Shown: piece after piece, positions 7,572-14,378 of the stretch
Layout of the letters: every line of letters starts with the position of its first letter
Numbering within the stretch: position 1 is the first letter of the stretch
Source: Aeromonas australiensis
GTDB taxonomy: Bacteria; Pseudomonadota; Gammaproteobacteria; Enterobacterales; Aeromonadaceae
Assembly (NCBI RefSeq): GCF_000819725.1
Contig: NZ_CDDH01000051.1
Location: 1-64,000 of the forward strand
Direction of reading: 5' to 3'
Length of the DNA stretch: 64,000 bases
Made by a program: the position numbers and the translations under genes
Notes under the pieces: generated by a model
Seen by the model: only the letters and a program-made list of their open reading frames with translations
Databases searched by the model: none
Told to the model about the DNA's origin: nothing

Positions 7572-7869
7572 TCATGGCGCCATTTGCGGTCGTATTTTTG
7601 CCGCCATGCCCAAGCTGAATCTGCAACAGGAGGCAGTGTTGCTGGATAACCTGGATGGCATGACCAACAGCGAACTACGCGAATATGCCTCCAATGCCAG
7701 CGAGTTGGCAAAGACTCCGCTTCACCTACGTGACGAAAAGATGCTGCTCAGTTTGTCGCAGCAGTTGGGGTCTGTATCCATTGGCCAGGCTGGAGTTATG
7801 AACTTCACGGCTGAAAACGTGGAACGCCTAACTAGTGACTTGAAACACCTGACCGAAACAGATTGCTGA
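7555..7869 (+). CDS. Unrecognised 104-residue helical protein
   Basis: The start is the ATG at 7555, preceded by GGAGAG, inside the end of the previous gene. The product looks all-helical and acidic, with segments FAAMPKLNLQQEAVLLDNLDGM, NSELREYASNASELAKT and a tail ENVERLTSDLKHLTETDC. No membrane span or known motif is visible, and I do not recognise a family. Tight packing with both neighbours (17-bp overlap upstream, 25-bp gap downstream) argues for joint expression and perhaps joint function with the large unknown protein that follows. Confidence 0.6.
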   Translation: MTKPLNHGAICGRIFAAMPKLNLQQEAVLLDNLDGMTNSELREYASNASELAKTPLHLRDEKMLLSLSQQLGSVSIGQAGVMNFTAENVERLTSDLKHLTETDC

Positions 7870-7894
7870 ATTGCCCCCAATTTGGAGACCGGAA

Positions 7895-8716
7895 ATGAAT
7901 AACATCACAGACTTAGTACAAGTAGCCCAACAAGCGCACCATGAATATATGGGGTGGCATGAAGGCGAGCATCGGTTGCTGACCTGTATCAGCACCACAC
8001 GTATCGATGAAATCAAACAGGATATCCAGAGGGGGCGTGAGCTCCGGCGAGCAGCGATCGCCCAAGGGAAGACGTCTGGAAAAGAGTACCGCCAGCTCTC
8101 TACTCATATCTCGTCACTTGAGAGTGAGCTGGCTGACATGGAGGTCGTTGCCGAAGAGTTAGAAGGCGGCGCATTTGAGCGCTCATGTTCTGGGCAGGCG
8201 TTGTGGCGCCAGCACCTTAAGCAACGTTCAGCTCTTGCACAAACCTATCTGGATGAATTGATCGCCAGTGATTTGGATGAAGCCCGCGAAGCCCTCGCTC
8301 CACTCTTGCCAATGCTGGCCAGATTAGTATCAAGAGGCAGACAGAAGGCGGCCATCGGTTCATTCTTGCAAGATGACACCAGTACTGTATTCACTCCAGC
8401 CGGCCTGATAGAGCCAGCAGAAGCACACCCGCTCGATATGGTGAAATCATTGGTGGATGAGTTGCTTGAGCCAATCTGGAGAGATACTGACCCGGAACTG
8501 GAGCCGGTGGTCATGGAAGAGATTAAGCGTATTCCGCCGAGCAATCTGATCCGTCTTGATTTGGTCGGCAGCCCATCAGCCAAATGTAGTGCTCGTGCAA
8601 AACAGGCCGTGCGCATGGATCAAACGGAAGAACCAAAATCTGCAGTGCAGGCAAGCCGCGATAACTGGTCACCGGATGCAATGTTGGCCCGCAGCAAGAA
8701 TTTGCGAGAGGCATGA
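7895..8716 (+). CDS. Unrecognised 273-residue protein, last gene of the element operon
   Basis: The start is the ATG at 7895, which follows GGAGACC; a TTG at 7871 is a weaker alternative. Residues 1-120 look like a long helical or coiled-coil region (IDEIKQDIQRGRELRRAAI and SSLESELADMEVVAEELEGG). The middle (121-200) contains LAPLLPMLARLVSRGRQKAAIG. The C-terminal 70 residues are polar and probably disordered. No enzyme motif, signal peptide or membrane span is seen, and no family is recognised. A strong terminator lies 29 bp after the stop. It could be a structural or accessory protein of the element; I assign no function. Confidence 0.65.
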   Translation: MNNITDLVQVAQQAHHEYMGWHEGEHRLLTCISTTRIDEIKQDIQRGRELRRAAIAQGKTSGKEYRQLSTHISSLESELADMEVVAEELEGGAFERSCSGQALWRQHLKQRSALAQTYLDELIASDLDEAREALAPLLPMLARLVSRGRQKAAIGSFLQDDTSTVFTPAGLIEPAEAHPLDMVKSLVDELLEPIWRDTDPELEPVVMEEIKRIPPSNLIRLDLVGSPSAKCSARAKQAVRMDQTEEPKSAVQASRDNWSPDAMLARSKNLREA

Positions 8717-8744
8717 CTCCGGTTTTCGCACGCAGTGTGCATTG

Positions 8745-8769
8745 AGCCCGCCCCGCGCGGGCTTTTTTT
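8745..8769 (+). terminator. Intrinsic terminator of the alpA-like operon
   Basis: AGCCCGC (8745-8751) pairs with GCGGGCT (8757-8763) around a 5-nt loop and runs straight into seven T residues. It is a classic terminator. Confidence 0.9.
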
Positions 8770-9146
8770 CGCCATCAAATATAAGAGCAGAGCCTCTTTG
8801 GCTACCAAAACACATAGAACTTCTTCGGGAGCAATTTGCTGCATGTAGACATTTCGATCTGACACAGCACTGATTGCAATCCAGCTCGCCACATGACGGG
8901 CCTTTATTGGCTTGCACCAGAGCGCCTGCACGGCTCGCTGTAGCATTGGCGGAGTTGTGGCACCTTGCACACTCTCAGATCCTTTCATGCGCCCCCAGAG
9001 CGGCTGATGCAGCCTGCCAGCCCCCACAGCGCGCAGAGTAACCCCCGCCACTCCTGCCCGCTTTATGTGTTGAAAATCGTGCACATGACAGATTGGGTGC
9101 AAGCCGCGCCATATCTGGGGCGGGATAGCGAAAGTACCCTCGAAAA
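8770..9146. other. Non-coding stretch near the element's right end
   Basis: No frame with a good start site or convincing composition was found on either strand. Composition is mixed and no long repeat is visible. It leads into the short repeats at 9147-9176 and 9318-9338. Confidence 0.4.
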
Positions 9147-9176
9147 AATCCTTCAGAATCCTTCAAAATCTTTCAC
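9147..9176. repeat. Three 10-bp tandem repeats AATCCTTCAG-like
   Basis: AATCCTTCAG (9147-9156), AATCCTTCAA (9157-9166) and AATCTTTCAC (9167-9176) follow each other at exactly 10-bp spacing, one DNA helical turn. Such phased direct repeats near an element end are typical of protein-binding arm sites for integrase or excisionase. That role is inferred from position. Confidence 0.55.
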
Positions 9177-9212
9177 TTTCCGTCATGTCGATTTGGTGGC
9201 AGGGGAGTGTTC

Positions 9213-9356
9213 ATGAAAAACGAGGCTAAAACCGCGATTTTGGGCATGGTTGTATCTGTCTTGAGGGTTATGCCGTGTTTGCACTTGGCGTTGCGGAGTT
9301 CATATGAATTTTATATCTGGGGGTACTTATGGGGGTACATTCGATCTTTTGGGTGA
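9213..9356 (+). CDS. Possible 47-residue small protein
   Basis: An ATG at 9213 lies six bases after AGGGGAG and opens a 47-codon frame. The product has a basic start, a hydrophobic middle (AILGMVVSVLRVMPCLHLAL) that could be a membrane helix, and an aromatic tail. The ribosome site is good, but length and position near the element edge make it uncertain. It is too short for family recognition. Confidence 0.3.
   Translation: MKNEAKTAILGMVVSVLRVMPCLHLALRSSYEFYIWGYLWGYIRSFG
9318..9338. repeat. Two TGGGGGTAC repeats at 12-bp spacing near the element edge
   Basis: TGGGGGTAC occurs at 9318-9326 and again at 9330-9338. From memory, similar GGGGGTA direct repeats lie beside the attachment site of many P4-like islands; I cannot check this here. 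The pair is about 50 bp from the candidate attachment fragment. Confidence 0.5.
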
Positions 9357-9385
9357 ACTTACACCTTATAAATCATTGCGTTATA

Positions 9386-9414
9386 CTCTAAATTCGATAG
9401 AGACCCCGGCACCA
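9386..9414 (+). other. Candidate attR: tRNA-3'-end-like fragment
   Basis: The segment has a stem CTCTA/TAGAG around AATTCGA, followed by ACCCCGGCACCA, which resembles a T-arm and acceptor end closing with CCA. The spacing is one base off a proper tRNA. No matching 5' half lies upstream, so it is not an intact tRNA. A strong terminator follows 12 bp later, as after real tRNA genes. The best reading is the duplicated 3' end left when the element entered a tRNA gene, possibly of Leu type. Confidence 0.3.
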
Positions 9415-9425
9415 TCAAATTTATG

Positions 9426-9461
9426 ACAAAAGGCCATCAGCAATGATGGCCTTTTGTTTTT
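9426..9461 (+). terminator. Strong intrinsic terminator at the element/chromosome junction
   Basis: ACAAAAGGCCATCA (9426-9439) pairs with TGATGGCCTTTTGT (9444-9457) around a GCAA loop, followed by T residues. No complete gene on the plus strand ends here, so it probably belonged to the gene interrupted by the element. Confidence 0.85.
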
Positions 9462-9529
9462 GGCGCTACAGCGCCGTGAGTCGCCACAATTGGTCCGGCG
9501 ATACTTCCAGTTATTTCCTGGTATTCTGT

Positions 9530-9585
9530 CCCGCAATCCCGCAATCCCGCAATCCCGCAATCCCGCAATCCCGTAATCCCGCAAT
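9530..9585. repeat. Seven-copy octamer tandem repeat (CCCGCAAT)
   Basis: Seven head-to-tail copies of CCCGCAAT fill 56 bp. Only copy 6 differs (CCCGTAAT). Eight is not a multiple of three, so copy-number change would shift any frame through it. No convincing gene spans it. The surrounding 9462-9842 stretch has no gene that I can support. Confidence 0.95.
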
Positions 9586-9842
9586 CTCCCTTGTTTCCGT
9601 TTCTTGCTGGGCTGGCCAACTATATGGCTATCCTCTGCCAGTTTGCCCTGTTGTTCTCGTGGCGGTTATCGCGACGCGATAGCATGCGGCTTTAAAACTC
9701 GTATGCGATTTCGACAAACGGGCCAGCCATAGCCTACGTTGCGGGCTCTTCACTTAATTCATCATGATGGAGGCAACGTTTAGTCTCAGGGCCAGATGTC
9801 GCAGCCAGGGGCTGTCGGTGGAATTCAGTATCAGGGCAGGGT

Positions 9843-9871
9843 AAAAAACTGGCCAGCAGAGGCTGGCCAGT
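9843..9871 (-). terminator. Terminator of the TonB-receptor gene
   Basis: ACTGGCCAGC (9848-9857) pairs with GCTGGCCAGT (9862-9871). Read on the minus strand, the hairpin is followed by a run of T residues (complement of the A-run at 9843-9848). Confidence 0.85.
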
Positions 9872-9886
9872 GTGAGAGAGGGGGGA

Positions 9887-11929
9887 TCAGAAGCGGTAGG
9901 TGCCGGTCAGAGTGAGTTGGCGAGGTGTGCCTGGCATGATCTGGGTGGCCCCGGTCGCGCTGACGAAGTAGTCGTGGTCGGTCAGGTTTTCGGCGCTCAG
10001 CTCGGCTTCCCACTGCTGCCAGCGATAACCGGCGCGCGCATCGAAGCGTGCGTAACCGGGCAGTGCCGTGCTGTTGGCGTTGTCGGCGAAGCGATCACCC
10101 ACCGCTGTCACGCCGGTTTCTCCGAACCAGCCCTGCTCACCACTCTTGTAGCCGAAATAGAGCTGGCCATTCTGACGGGAGACGTTCATTGGGCGTTTGC
10201 CCTGCAGGTCCGCATCTGCCTTGACCTGCTCCGCATCCTGAAGGGCGAAGCCGCCACGCAGGTAGATTTCGTCGGTCAGTGCGGCGCGGGCGCTCAGTTC
10301 GACACCCTCGGTACGCTGCAGGCCGGTGAGGATCATCTTGGTGGGCTCCAGCGGATCCTTGGTGCGCTTGTTGTACATCTCCAGTCGATAGAGGGAGAGG
10401 GTGGTCGCCAGCTTGCCGTTCAGCCAATCACTCTTCACGCCACCTTCGTAGAGGCGGGTGTGCTGTGGTTCCAGCCCGTTGTTCTTGTCACCCGGGGTGA
10501 TGCCGATCAGCTCGCCGCCCACCGGAGTGAAGGTCTTACTGTAGGAGGTGTAGAAGGCGTGATCCTCGAGGGGGTTCCACACCAGACCAAGGCGCGGGCT
10601 CAGGCTGTTGACCGAGACGCTCTCCTCCTTGTTGAGGTCGTAGCGGCGACTGGTGACAGTGAAGTCGTCACGGCGCAGCCCGCCCACCAGATGCCAGTCA
10701 CCCAGGCTGAGCTGATCCTGCAGATAGAGGCCATTGCCGCGCACCTTGTGTTTGGCGTCGCTGGAGAGCTTCATGGCGCCATTGTAGGTAGGCAGTGAGC
10801 CCGGATCGTAGAGATTGCCAGACGGGATGGCGGTGGCGTTCTGGTAGAGCTTGGGTGTGCGCTGCTGCCAGTTCTGCTCGAAGCCAACCAGCAGGCGATG
10901 TTCCACCGGGCCGGTCTGGAACAGACCTTCGGCCTCGGTGTTGCTGATCAGGTTCTTCGCTTTCAGATCCTGCTGCCAGCGGGAGCGGGTCACCTTATCC
11001 CCTTTGACGCTGGTGACATAGGTGTTGTCAAACTGGCTGTCGAGGGTGGAGTAACCGAGCTGCTGGCGCAACTGCCACTGATCGTTGATATCCCAGGAGA
11101 GGCGGGAGCGGGTGGATTGTGCCACGTCATCGATGAAGTCGCGGCTGGTATCGCTGTAGACATACTCTCGCGGCACATCAGCCGGGCGGCCATTGACCCC
11201 GGGAATGCCCCGATCCGGGGTGCGATCATGTTCGTTGCGCTCGTACTGCACCAGCCAGTTGAGGTTGTCGCTGATCTCCCAGTTGGCGGAGGGGGCCAGT
11301 AGGGTGCGCTTGCTCTTCACGCCGTTGCGGAAGCTGTTTTTGTCCTCTTGCGCCATGTTGAGGCGCAGCTGTACCTGCTCACTCGCCTCACCATTGAGGT
11401 CGGCGGCCAGCCGCTGACTGTCAAAGCTGCCGGCCCGGGCGGTGACGCTGGACTCCTGCCCTTTTTGCGGCTTCTTGCTGACCCGGTTGACGATGCCCCC
11501 CGTGCTGCCACGGCCGTAGAGCACGGCAGCCGGGCCCTTGAGCACTTCTACCCGCTCGATATTGCCGAGATCCCGGGTGTACTGCATGTCGTCGCGGAAC
11601 CCGTCGAGATAGAAGTCGTTGCTGGCGCTGAAGCCGCGGATATTGACCCCGTCGAAGCGGGTATCACCGCTGGCGTTGACCCCGGGAATGCCGCTCAGGG
11701 CTTCACTCAACGTCGGTTGGCCAAAGGCGGTCAGCTCGCTGACCTTGACGCTGTCGATGGTCTGGGGCACCAGCTTGGCTGGCGTATTGGTACGGGTAGC
11801 GGTGGCAACTTCCTGATGCTGGGAACGTTTACCAACCACAGTCATGGTTTCATCGGCGGCCTGGGCAGTGAAGCCGGTGCCCAGCAGTGCCAGCGAGACC
11901 AGCGTTCTGCGAAAGTGAGGGTGCTGCAT
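9887..11929 (-). CDS. TonB-dependent siderophore receptor, outer membrane
   Basis: A signal peptide (to about TAQAAD) is followed by a TonB box ETMTVVG. The plug domain (residues 50-150) shows IPGVNASGDTRFDGVNIRGF and IERVEVLKGPAAVLYGRGSTGGIVN, the hallmark of siderophore receptors. The 22-strand barrel ends in a C-terminal Phe (GTYRF), as required for outer-membrane insertion. It should import a ferric siderophore with energy from TonB-ExbBD. The similarity pattern is to the Fiu/FhuE/PiuA group; the exact ligand cannot be told. The start is the ATG at 11929; a TTG two codons earlier is possible. A Fur-like box lies about 90 bp upstream, so iron repression is likely. It stands alone, without uptake or synthesis genes nearby. 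Confidence 0.93.
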   Translation of the reverse strand: MQHPHFRRTLVSLALLGTGFTAQAADETMTVVGKRSQHQEVATATRTNTPAKLVPQTIDSVKVSELTAFGQPTLSEALSGIPGVNASGDTRFDGVNIRGFSASNDFYLDGFRDDMQYTRDLGNIERVEVLKGPAAVLYGRGSTGGIVNRVSKKPQKGQESSVTARAGSFDSQRLAADLNGEASEQVQLRLNMAQEDKNSFRNGVKSKRTLLAPSANWEISDNLNWLVQYERNEHDRTPDRGIPGVNGRPADVPREYVYSDTSRDFIDDVAQSTRSRLSWDINDQWQLRQQLGYSTLDSQFDNTYVTSVKGDKVTRSRWQQDLKAKNLISNTEAEGLFQTGPVEHRLLVGFEQNWQQRTPKLYQNATAIPSGNLYDPGSLPTYNGAMKLSSDAKHKVRGNGLYLQDQLSLGDWHLVGGLRRDDFTVTSRRYDLNKEESVSVNSLSPRLGLVWNPLEDHAFYTSYSKTFTPVGGELIGITPGDKNNGLEPQHTRLYEGGVKSDWLNGKLATTLSLYRLEMYNKRTKDPLEPTKMILTGLQRTEGVELSARAALTDEIYLRGGFALQDAEQVKADADLQGKRPMNVSRQNGQLYFGYKSGEQGWFGETGVTAVGDRFADNANSTALPGYARFDARAGYRWQQWEAELSAENLTDHDYFVSATGATQIMPGTPRQLTLTGTYRF

Positions 11930-12020
11930 ATTCAATATTGACTCTTTGGATGTCGACCTGACGGCTCGAACATATTGATTTAATTATAATTAGCCTGACC
12001 CGCAGAAGCGGGATGCCAAT

Positions 12021-12039
12021 GATATTGATTTTCATTTTG
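12021..12039. promoter_or_regulatory. Fur box upstream of the TonB receptor
   Basis: The 19-bp segment GATATTGATTTTCATTTTG matches the classic Fur box GATAATGATAATCATTATC at 14 of 19 positions. It lies in the promoter region of an iron-uptake receptor, which makes iron-dependent repression plausible. Confidence 0.6.
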
Positions 12040-12277
12040 CTGGCAAGGTGAAAGTGATTCTGATGCTGTGGTGTTGGTGTAACGACAGGCCTGGAGCGGA
12101 TGGGGCAACAAGGATGGCTGTGTTATTTAAAATTTCAGGCGGTTTTCACGTATTGATAGGTGAGCATGAGAGCAAGAGAGAGTGAGCAGGTAGCCTGATT
12201 TTGAGCTGGTGTGACGGGATCTGCTTCAGCTGTGGTGGTAAATAGAGCGAGGCTGATGCCTCGCTGCTGGTGGGGGG

Positions 12278-13195
12278 TTACTGATGAGTCAGTAGTTTGG
12301 TCTGATTAGCCGCCAATGTGGTGTTACCGGCACTTTCCAGCCATCTCTTAACCTGCTTGGCATCGGCAACCCTGGCCCCAGGTGTGTCTGCATTGAGCAG
12401 CACCATGATGACTGGTTCCTGACGAATCTTGGTTTGCATCACCAGACAGCGACCCGCCTCACGGATATAACCTGTCTTGGAGAGGCTGACCGGCCAGTTT
12501 TCATGTACCAAGCGGTTGGAATTACGGTAGTGGAGTTGATGCTTGCCTGTGCGCACCTGACTCTGTTCGGCAGAGGAGTATTGGCGTACCAGGGGGTAAG
12601 TCGATGCAGCAGTGACCAGTTTTGCCAAATCATGAGCAGTAGACACATTGCGTGGATTCAATCCGGTGCTGTCGGCAAAACGGGTATTCCACATCCCAAG
12701 CATACGAGCCTTGGCATTCATCGCCTCGATAAAGGCCTGCTGGCCACCAGGATAGTGACGAGCCAGTGCCGATGCGGCACGATTTTCTGAAGACATCAGG
12801 GCAATATGTAGCATCTCGGCACGAGTCAGCTTGCTACCAATGGGTAGCCTGGAGCCGGTACCTTTGAGGCGATCTATATCGCTGTTGGTAATAGTCAGGG
12901 TTTCATTAAGCCGCTGGTTGGCATCCAGCACCACCAGTGCCGTCATCAGCTTGGTAATGGATGCGATAGGCATGACCCGGTTGCCGTTACGTTCAGAAAG
13001 GATCTCTCCTGTCCCGGGATGCGTGACGACAAAGGCAGCAGAGCTTAGTGAGGGACCATCACGTCGCTCCAGAAAGCGGCTCTGGGAAGGCGCCGGGGGA
13101 GTAAGAAATGAGCCCGAGGTGGCGCTGGCTTGCTGGAGTATACCGGGAGCCACTAGTGCTCCAAGAACTAAAGTGATAAGTGAACGCATCATCAT
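12278..13195 (-). CDS. pbpG: D-alanyl-D-alanine endopeptidase (penicillin-binding protein 7)
   Basis: The 305-residue precursor has a signal peptide (cleavage near QQASA). It carries the three active-site motifs of low-molecular-weight penicillin-binding proteins: SITKLM (the SxxK serine, near residue 82), SSENRA (SxN, near 135) and KTGYI (KTG, near 240). Length and motif layout match PbpG, which cuts peptide cross-links in the periplasm during cell-wall remodelling. It sits alone between the TonB receptor and an ABC-type binding protein. It lacks the C-terminal amphipathic anchor domain of DacA-type carboxypeptidases, which favours PbpG. Confidence 0.92.
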   Translation of the reverse strand: MMMRSLITLVLGALVAPGILQQASATSGSFLTPPAPSQSRFLERRDGPSLSSAAFVVTHPGTGEILSERNGNRVMPIASITKLMTALVVLDANQRLNETLTITNSDIDRLKGTGSRLPIGSKLTRAEMLHIALMSSENRAASALARHYPGGQQAFIEAMNAKARMLGMWNTRFADSTGLNPRNVSTAHDLAKLVTAASTYPLVRQYSSAEQSQVRTGKHQLHYRNSNRLVHENWPVSLSKTGYIREAGRCLVMQTKIRQEPVIMVLLNADTPGARVADAKQVKRWLESAGNTTLAANQTKLLTHQ

Positions 13196-13355
13196 CTGCT
13201 CTACCGAACAAAGGTTATCTGGTTATTTTATATGTCGTGAACTGACGCGCCACAATCATTCTTCACTATTTTTTACTGGCAAGAAGAGCTGGCGTTTATT
13301 ATGGCATGATGGTTGAGCGGTCAGCCTTGGTGGGGATGATTCATCCGGAGGGGCG

Positions 13356-14258
13356 TTATCTCCTGATGTCGACATCGGGTTGTTCAAACGAGTTCATTAT
13401 CAACCTTGGGTTGGCATCTGTTTGCAGCGGAATATCCTGCAGCTGTGCGCCTTGCTGATGGCGATGGATGATCCCTGCAGCCATCTTGCCGAGTGACTCG
13501 TAGCTGCTGATGGTGCCAACGGTGCAGCCGTGTTCTACAAACAGCTCGGCGCTGCAGATGGTGGGGATAGATGCCGCGTTGAGTGCATTCAGCAGGCGAG
13601 GGGCGATGGAGAGTAGATAGCTGTCAGTTGCCAGGAAGACGATGTCGTTTTTGGCATCTTGTTGCAGCCGTTTCAGTTCGTTGTCCAGTCGCCGTGGATC
13701 TGGAGCAATCCGCCACGTGGCGACTCGCCACTGGTAATGTTTGGCTTCGTTGAGCAAGATATCGGCGATGAGCAGGGTATTTTGTTCCCGCGGATTGAAA
13801 GGTAGCAACAGCCGCTTGTCGGTCGAGAGATATCTGCTGGCGTTGGCCAGCTGCAGCGTCATCGGCACCATGTTGCTCACCCCTGCGACCATGCGGTTCT
13901 GAGACTTGTCCTCAGAGAGAAAACCCGCACCTACAGGATCTGAAACTGCGTTGAATATCAGAGGTTTGCGATTGGCTATCAGACTCTTGGCCATGGCGGT
14001 GGCGGTGGTGCCAAAGGTGTAGATATAGTCGTATTCATCCAGCTTAGGCAGCATCTGCTGGCGCAACAGGGTGGCCAGTGTGTTGCGATCCTGATCGGCG
14101 TTATAGGTGGTGATGGTGGCCTGATAGCCAAGGCGGGTCAGCTCAGCCCGAAAGCTCTCTTCGGCTGCGGTTTCGCCGCGCCATAACACCATAGCGATAG
14201 AGAGGGCGTGAGCGGGAAGAGCCAGCAGCAACAGCATAACGAAAAGCAGCCTGACCAT
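13356..14258 (-). CDS. ABC-type substrate-binding protein (ABC_sub_bind / TrpX-like family)
   Basis: The start is set at 14258 because GGAGAG sits six bases before this ATG; an ATG two codons upstream touches that site. A signal peptide (LLLLALPAHA) precedes a type I periplasmic-binding-protein fold with family blocks YDYIYTFGTTATAMAKSL, PLIFNAVSDPVGAGFL and GTISSYESLGKMAAGII. This family binds amino acids or similar small molecules for ABC transporters. No permease or ATPase gene lies nearby, so it is an orphan that may serve a transporter elsewhere or act as a sensor. The ligand is unknown. Confidence 0.8.
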   Translation of the reverse strand: MVRLLFVMLLLLALPAHALSIAMVLWRGETAAEESFRAELTRLGYQATITTYNADQDRNTLATLLRQQMLPKLDEYDYIYTFGTTATAMAKSLIANRKPLIFNAVSDPVGAGFLSEDKSQNRMVAGVSNMVPMTLQLANASRYLSTDKRLLLPFNPREQNTLLIADILLNEAKHYQWRVATWRIAPDPRRLDNELKRLQQDAKNDIVFLATDSYLLSIAPRLLNALNAASIPTICSAELFVEHGCTVGTISSYESLGKMAAGIIHRHQQGAQLQDIPLQTDANPRLIMNSFEQPDVDIRR

Positions 14259-14327
14259 GATCATCTCTCCGGTGATTCACCTACTGTTGAGCCTAGGCCA
14301 GTTTATGATTTTCTGAGTGACTGCGAT

Positions 14328-14358
14328 GAAAAAGCGCGATGGCAAGCCATCGCGCTTT
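14328..14358 (-). terminator. Terminator of the porin gene
   Basis: AAAGCGCGATGG (14331-14342) pairs with CCATCGCGCTTT (14347-14358) around CAAG. On the minus strand the hairpin runs into T residues. Confidence 0.9.
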
Positions 14359-14378
14359 GGGGATCCGCAAAAACTCGA

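Noticed and set aside
7221-8716. Known anti-phage defence system in the element cargo
   Set aside because: No nuclease, ATPase, TIR, toxin-antitoxin or other defence motif can be seen in the three proteins; calling it defence would be guesswork.
9361-9414. Intact tRNA gene at the element edge
   Set aside because: Only a T-arm/acceptor-like 3' piece is present; there is no anticodon or D arm and the spacing is one base off.
9381-9619. Minus-strand frames reading the octamer repeat as a repetitive protein (GLRDCGIAGLRD)
   Set aside because: The repeat alone keeps the frame open. There is no ribosome site, and the unit is not a multiple of three, so the protein-like periodicity is an artefact.
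9872-10798. Plus-strand open frame opposite the TonB receptor
   Set aside because: Antisense shadow; the minus-strand receptor has signal peptide, TonB box, plug motifs and a terminator.
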